Part shown: in pieces, positions 6,758-10,588 of the stretch
Layout of the letters: each line of letters begins with the position of its first letter
How positions within the stretch are numbered: position 1 is the stretch's first letter
NCBI GenBank assembly: GCA_007118555.1
Contig: SKRJ01000131.1
Span: 1 to 10,588, forward strand
DNA from: Anaerolineae bacterium
GTDB taxonomy: Bacteria; Chloroflexota; Anaerolineae; UBA1429
Length of the DNA: 10,588 bases
Direction of reading: 5' to 3'
Notes under the pieces: model-generated
What the model saw: only the letters and a program-made list of their open reading frames with translations
Databases searched by the model: none
Told to the model about the DNA's origin: nothing
Made by a program: the position numbers and the translations under genes

Positions 6758-7936
6758 TCAGATCGCCGGTGTGCGGTAGAGCGTCTCCCCATTGACGACG
6801 ATGGTCACGTCCTGCAAATAGCGCCGCACCGTATCCAGGTTGATGCTCATGCCCAGACCTGGCTCCTCGGGGAGACGGATCTGCCCGGCGTCATCCCGTT
6901 CCAGCTTCTCGTGGGTCAGACCGCAGGCCAGCGGGCTGGCCTCGAGCGGATACTCGCATAGCTCATGAAGCTCTAACCCGGCATAGGGTTGCAGGGAAGC
7001 GCTCAGGGCCAGTTGCGTGGTAAAGGTGTGGTTCACATAGGTCACCCGCGCCGAGTTGGCATCGCGGGCCACATCTGTGGCGGGAGTGATGCCTCCGATG
7101 CGGCCGGCATCGATCTGGATATAGCCGAGGCCCCCGTGCGCGATCATCTGCCTCGCCATCCAGGCATTGTGGCTCCCCTCTCCGCCCGCCAGCCGCACCC
7201 GCCGGCAAGAACCGGCCAGGCGCCGATAGGCATCGACAGCGCCAGAGACAAAGGGCTCCTCCAGCCAGGTCACACGGGCGGACTCGAGCGCCGGCAGGCG
7301 GGCCAGCGCCGCATCCAGATCGGACTCCCACACCGTGCCGGCATCCACCAGCAGGCGGGACTCCTCACCCAGGCCCTCTCGCGCTGCGTGTACCTGGTCG
7401 GCATCCTCCTGAACCGAGCCGCGCCCATAGGCCCCCCAGCCGAACTTGGCCGCCGCAAAGCCCTTCTGCCGGATGGCCTGGGCCTTGGCGAGGGTCTCTG
7501 CGGGCGTGTCGCCAAATAGCACCGAGGCATAGGGCCGCTTGGGCCAGGCTCGCTCATGGCCCAGGAGGCGATAGACAGGCTCAGACAGTCGCTTCCCGAG
7601 GAGATCCCACAGGGCAATATCGATGCCAGAGAGAGTGTGGTCGGCCTGGAGCAGATCGAGGGACTTGGCGCGCACGAGGTCGCCGATGCGCCGTACATCC
7701 TCCACCGAATCGATGCGCTGTCCCACGACCGAGTCACGCACCGATACGCAGGCGCTATGGGACATGGGGCACACAAAGCTGGCGATGGACGTGAGAGGGG
7801 ATGCCTCGCACTCGCCCCACCCCACGTATGGGCCGGCCTCTACACGCACGAGCAGACAATCCTGGCTTCCGTCGCCGATATCGCGGATCTCGGGCATGGC
7901 AAGATAAAAGAGATCCACAGCGGTAATGCGCGACAT
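6758..7936 (-). CDS. Enolase superfamily enzyme, mandelate racemase / muconate lactonizing subgroup (probable sugar-acid dehydratase)
   Basis: A 392-residue cytoplasmic enzyme. The superfamily abstracts a proton next to a carboxylate using a Mg2+ site; many mandelate-racemase-type members dehydrate sugar acids. An N-terminal capping domain (about 1-125) precedes the barrel. Visible active-site candidates are Lys164 in AAAKFGWG, metal ligands Asp198 (LLVDAG), Glu226 (WLEEPF) and Glu253 (GGEGSHN), the His-Asp dyad Asp276 (IQIDAGRIGG) and His303 (VNHTF), and a C-terminal Glu in LELHEL (about 322-325). The Asp-to-His spacing of 27 equals that of mandelate racemase. The first position of the usual KxK pair is Ala162, so Lys164 stands alone. 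The start at 7936 has an ideal AGGAGG site 6 bases upstream; the longer frame to 8119 contains this gene's own promoter. The substrate cannot be told from sequence. It is convergent with the ThuA-like gene and divergent from polA, with no transporter or regulator beside it. Confidence 0.88.
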   Translation of the reverse strand: MSRITAVDLFYLAMPEIRDIGDGSQDCLLVRVEAGPYVGWGECEASPLTSIASFVCPMSHSACVSVRDSVVGQRIDSVEDVRRIGDLVRAKSLDLLQADHTLSGIDIALWDLLGKRLSEPVYRLLGHERAWPKRPYASVLFGDTPAETLAKAQAIRQKGFAAAKFGWGAYGRGSVQEDADQVHAAREGLGEESRLLVDAGTVWESDLDAALARLPALESARVTWLEEPFVSGAVDAYRRLAGSCRRVRLAGGEGSHNAWMARQMIAHGGLGYIQIDAGRIGGITPATDVARDANSARVTYVNHTFTTQLALSASLQPYAGLELHELCEYPLEASPLACGLTHEKLERDDAGQIRLPEEPGLGMSINLDTVRRYLQDVTIVVNGETLYRTPAI

Positions 7937-8089
7937 GTACAACCTCCTTGTTGTGACTCGCTCTCTCATTGTGCCAACTCGTGCTGATTTCGGGTGTGGC
8001 GTCTGGCGATCCCATGCGACAGTGGGCGCGGGAACCGTGCTTGTGGGCGTAACGGCGCCGGTCTGCCTGTATATGGGCGATGTGCACGA

Positions 8090-8119
8090 ACAATACCGCA
8101 AGAAGGTATCATTCGTCAA
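8090..8119 (-). promoter_or_regulatory. Candidate promoter of the enolase-family gene
   Basis: On the minus strand, TTGACG (8114-8119) and TATTGT (8090-8095) are 18 bases apart. Transcription would start near 8083, giving a leader of about 147 nt before the ATG at 7936, longer than for the other genes here. The leader shows only weak inverted repeats and no riboswitch class that I recognise. Confidence 0.5.
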
Positions 8120-8155
8120 TGAACGGTCTTTTGTGTCGAGGATCGAACGAATTGG

Positions 8156-8183
8156 TTGTACGATAGGGTGGTTGTGGTATAAT
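8156..8183 (+). promoter_or_regulatory. Promoter of polA
   Basis: A perfect -10 box TATAAT (8178-8183) with TTGTAC (8156-8161) 16 bases upstream as the likely -35. Transcription should start near 8190, only about 15 bases before the chosen polA start codon. It runs divergently from the enolase-family promoter; the two -35 elements are about 36 bases apart. Confidence 0.65.
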
Positions 8184-8191
8184 CAGCCGAT

Positions 8192-8196
8192 GGAGG
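8192..8196 (+). promoter_or_regulatory. Ribosome binding site deciding the polA start
   Basis: GGAGG lies 8 bases before ATG 8205. It overlaps the second codon of the alternative in-frame ATG at 8190, which itself has no ribosome site and would lie at or next to the predicted transcript start. This favours 8205 unless the message is leaderless. Confidence 0.6.
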
Positions 8197-8204
8197 CAAG
8201 CACC

Positions 8205-10588
8205 ATGACCCAAAAAAAGCGACTCCTCTTGATTGACGGCCATGCCCTGGCCTACCGTGCCTACCATGCTACCCCGCCGATGTCGGCACCCGACGGAGAG
8301 CCCACCAACGCTACCTTTGGCTTTGCCAATATGCTACTCAAAGCGATCGACGATCACGAGCCAGACTATGTGATCGCAACGTTTGACGCAGGGCGGACCT
8401 TTCGCCATGACGAGTATGACGAGTACAAGGCTACCCGCGCCAAGATGCCCGATGATCTGCGGATCCAGGTAGAACGCATCTGTGAGCTGACCGAGGCGAT
8501 GGGCGTGCCGGTGCACACTCTCGAAGGCTATGAGGCCGATGACCTGCTGGGCACCTTTGCCAAAAAGGCGACGGAGCACGACCTGGAGACGATCATTGTC
8601 ACCGGCGACAGCGACACGCTGCAGCTCGTAGAGGAGGACGTACGCGTGTTGATGCCGCGTCGCACCCTGGGCGATGTGCATCTGTATGATACCGAGTCGG
8701 TACGCGAGCGCTATGGCCTGGACCCGTCCCAGTTGATCGACCTCAAGGCCCTGATGGGCGATTCGTCGGACAATATTCCCGGCGTCCGAGGCGTAGGCGA
8801 AAAGACGGCGACCAAGCTCCTGCAAGAGTATGGCGATCTCGACACGATCTATGGGCATCTGGACGAGATCTCGCAGACGCGGTTCCGCAACGCCCTCGAG
8901 GCGGGCCGTAATGAAGCAGAGATGAGCCGCAACCTGGTCACCATCGTGCGCGATCTGGACCTGGATCTCGATCTCGATGCCGCGGTGTGGGGCGCGTTCA
9001 ACCGGGAACGCCTGATGGAGCTCTTGCGCGAGCTCGGCTTTCACTCGCTGGTGAGCCGCTTGCCCAGCCGGGGCACCGGTGACGCGGGGCAGCTCAGCAT
9101 GTTCGAGGAGGCTTCGCCCGCCCCTGGCGATCCGGTCTTGGGCGAGTACATGATCATTGACACCGCCGAGGCGTTGCAGGCTCTGGCGGAGGAGCTCTCG
9201 CAGGCCGAGCGCTTTGGCCTGGACACCGAGACCACCGGCACCGATCCGATGGTCGCCCGCCTGGTGGGCCTGTCGGTCTCGGCCGACGCGGGGCACGGGG
9301 CGTATGTCCCCGTCGGCCACGCCGTGCGCCAAGGAGAAAAGCAGCTCGATCTGGCCACGGTGCGCGAAATGCTGGGGCCGGTGCTGGCCGATGAGACGGT
9401 CGCCAAAGTCTGCCACAACGCCAAGTTCGATCTGACGGTGCTGGATAAGCATGGGCTGCCCGTCAGCGGCCTGACCGACGACACGATGCTGGCGGCCTGG
9501 CTGCTCTCGCCCTCGGGCCGCGGCATCGGCCTGCGCGAGCAGACTTGGCAGCGCCTCGGCCTCGAGATGATCGAGATCACCGAGCTGATCGGCACCGGGC
9601 GCAACCAAAAGACCATGGACCAGGTCAGCATCGAGCGGGTAGCCAACTATGCCTCCGCCGACGCCGATATGACCCTGCGGTTGCGCGACCTGCTGCTGCC
9701 CGAGCTGGAAAAGCACAATCAGCGCAGACTGTATCACGAGCTCGAGATGCCCCTGGTGCCGGTGCTCCAGGCCATGGAGATGCATGGCATCCTGGTGGAT
9801 ACCGACTATTTGCACGAGATGTCGCAAGCCATCACCCGCTGGATCGCCGAGGTTCAGGAGCGCATCTATGCCGAGGTGGGCCACCCGTTCAACCTGAACT
9901 CGCCCAAACAACTAGGCGAGGTGCTCTTTGAAGAGTTGGAGTTGCCCGTCGTGCGCCGCACCAAGACGGGCTACTCGACCGATGCCCAGGTGCTGGACGA
10001 GCTGCGCGACAAGCATCCGATGGTCGAGATGCTGCTCGAGTATCGCACCATCGACAAGCTGCGCAGCACCTATATCGACACCCTGTCGCTGCTGGTCAAC
10101 AAAGAGACGGGGCGCGTGCATACCTCGTTCAACCAGACGGGCACCAGCACGGGCCGCCTCTCCTCCAGCGATCCCAACCTGCAGAACATCCCCGTGCGCA
10201 CCGAGCTGGGCCGGCAGGTGCGCGGGGCCTTTGTCGCCCCACCCGGCTATAGGCTGTTGGGTTGTGACTATTCGCAGGTCGAGCTGCGGCTGCTGGCCCA
10301 TGTAGCCCAGGACCCCGAGATGATGGCCGCCTTTCGCCGCGACGAGGACGTGCACGCCACCACGGCGGCTACGGTCTTTGGCGTCGGACTGGACGAGGTC
10401 ACCTACGAGCAGCGCAGCCTGGCCAAGGCCATCAACTTTGGCCTGATGTACGGCATGTCCCAGTACGGGCTCGCGTCGCGCACCACTCTCTCGGTGGAGG
10501 AAGCGGGCCAGTTCATCGAGACCTATTTCGAGCGCTTTGCCGCCGTCAAGCGGTATCTGGACGAGACCAGACGCTTTGCCGAAGAGCA
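8205..10588 (+). CDS. polA: DNA polymerase I (C-terminal end cut by window edge)
   Basis: The first 794 residues are present. PolA fills gaps and removes RNA primers during replication and repair. Domains in order: a 5'-3' exonuclease/flap nuclease (about 5-290), with LLLIDGHALAYRAYHA, EGYEADDLLGT, TGDSDTLQL and LMGDSSDNIPGVRGVGEKTA; a 3'-5' exonuclease (about 312-500) with all expected catalytic residues, Asp340 and Glu342 (DTETTG), Asp409 (CHNAKFD) and Tyr482/Asp486 (YASAD); then the polymerase domain with TSTGRLSSSDPNLQNIP (647-663), motif A DYSQVELR (Asp688) and the O-helix motif B with Arg737, Lys741, Phe745 and Tyr749. Motif C (HDE) lies beyond the window. Proofreading is therefore probably active, unlike the degenerate domain of Taq or Bacillus PolA. 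Phe745 is the position that in E. coli (Phe762) governs discrimination against dideoxynucleotides. GGAGG 8 bases upstream supports ATG 8205; an in-frame ATG at 8190 would add five residues (MEAST). Confidence 0.97.
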   Translation, partial: MTQKKRLLLIDGHALAYRAYHATPPMSAPDGEPTNATFGFANMLLKAIDDHEPDYVIATFDAGRTFRHDEYDEYKATRAKMPDDLRIQVERICELTEAMGVPVHTLEGYEADDLLGTFAKKATEHDLETIIVTGDSDTLQLVEEDVRVLMPRRTLGDVHLYDTESVRERYGLDPSQLIDLKALMGDSSDNIPGVRGVGEKTATKLLQEYGDLDTIYGHLDEISQTRFRNALEAGRNEAEMSRNLVTIVRDLDLDLDLDAAVWGAFNRERLMELLRELGFHSLVSRLPSRGTGDAGQLSMFEEASPAPGDPVLGEYMIIDTAEALQALAEELSQAERFGLDTETTGTDPMVARLVGLSVSADAGHGAYVPVGHAVRQGEKQLDLATVREMLGPVLADETVAKVCHNAKFDLTVLDKHGLPVSGLTDDTMLAAWLLSPSGRGIGLREQTWQRLGLEMIEITELIGTGRNQKTMDQVSIERVANYASADADMTLRLRDLLLPELEKHNQRRLYHELEMPLVPVLQAMEMHGILVDTDYLHEMSQAITRWIAEVQERIYAEVGHPFNLNSPKQLGEVLFEELELPVVRRTKTGYSTDAQVLDELRDKHPMVEMLLEYRTIDKLRSTYIDTLSLLVNKETGRVHTSFNQTGTSTGRLSSSDPNLQNIPVRTELGRQVRGAFVAPPGYRLLGCDYSQVELRLLAHVAQDPEMMAAFRRDEDVHATTAATVFGVGLDEVTYEQRSLAKAINFGLMYGMSQYGLASRTTLSVEEAGQFIETYFERFAAVKRYLDETRRFAEE

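Noticed and set aside
7937..8119. N-terminal extension of the enolase-family gene to 8119
   Set aside because: The extension contains the gene's probable promoter and has no family similarity. An ideal AGGAGG directly precedes the ATG at 7936.
8334..9911. 525-residue open frame on the minus strand opposite polA
   Set aside because: It lies wholly antisense to a clear polA gene, reads as His/Gln/Leu-rich low-information sequence without domains, and is expected from GC-rich codon usage.
1..10588. CRISPR arrays, tRNA or rRNA genes, insertion sequences, phage or defence genes
   Set aside because: No spaced direct-repeat array, cloverleaf, transposase, integrase or terminal inverted repeats were seen. 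Coding sequence of ordinary housekeeping and signalling genes fills nearly the whole window.

Overview
The window is a compact, GC-rich bacterial chromosomal segment holding seven protein-coding genes. The two at the edges (pstS and polA) are cut by the window. I see no RNA genes, insertion sequences, phage genes, CRISPR arrays or frameshifts. The organism is probably a member of the Chloroflexota or a neighbouring deep-branching lineage. That guess rests on the style of the proteins: a two-transmembrane PhoR with a large outer domain, a proline/alanine-linked lipoprotein PstS, and a PolA that keeps all three domains with proofreading residues. It also rests on a Pho box built like the cyanobacterial one. 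It is an inference; no marker gene here settles it.

Region 1 (1-3051, all on the minus strand) is a phosphate-starvation module. phoB (response regulator) and phoR (sensor kinase) are 3 bases apart and surely co-transcribed. They are followed by pstS, the phosphate-binding lipoprotein. The phoR-pstS gap carries a clear tandem array of TTAACC-like octamers at 11-base spacing, read here as the PhoB binding site that drives pstS. Region 2 (3176-5731, minus strand) is a soluble hybrid histidine kinase (PAS-GAF-PAS-kinase-receiver) just upstream of phoB. Its signal and partner are unknown.

Region 3 (5732-8204) holds a ThuA-like gene (plus strand) and an enolase-superfamily, mandelate-racemase-like gene (minus strand). 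They converge on a shared 10-bp hairpin. Each has its own recognisable sigma70-type promoter. Both families occur in carbohydrate or sugar-acid catabolism, but no transporter, regulator or other pathway gene is present to fix a substrate.

Region 4 (8205 to the end, plus strand) is polA, encoding DNA polymerase I, which runs off the window before polymerase motif C. It is transcribed divergently from the enolase-family gene, with a perfect TATAAT -10 box.

The gene content is ordinary for a free-living bacterium, and I found no convincing undescribed multi-gene system. The points most worth a second look are the phased Pho box, the unassigned hybrid kinase beside phoBR, the palindrome inside the putative phoB promoter, and the unknown substrate of the enolase-family enzyme.
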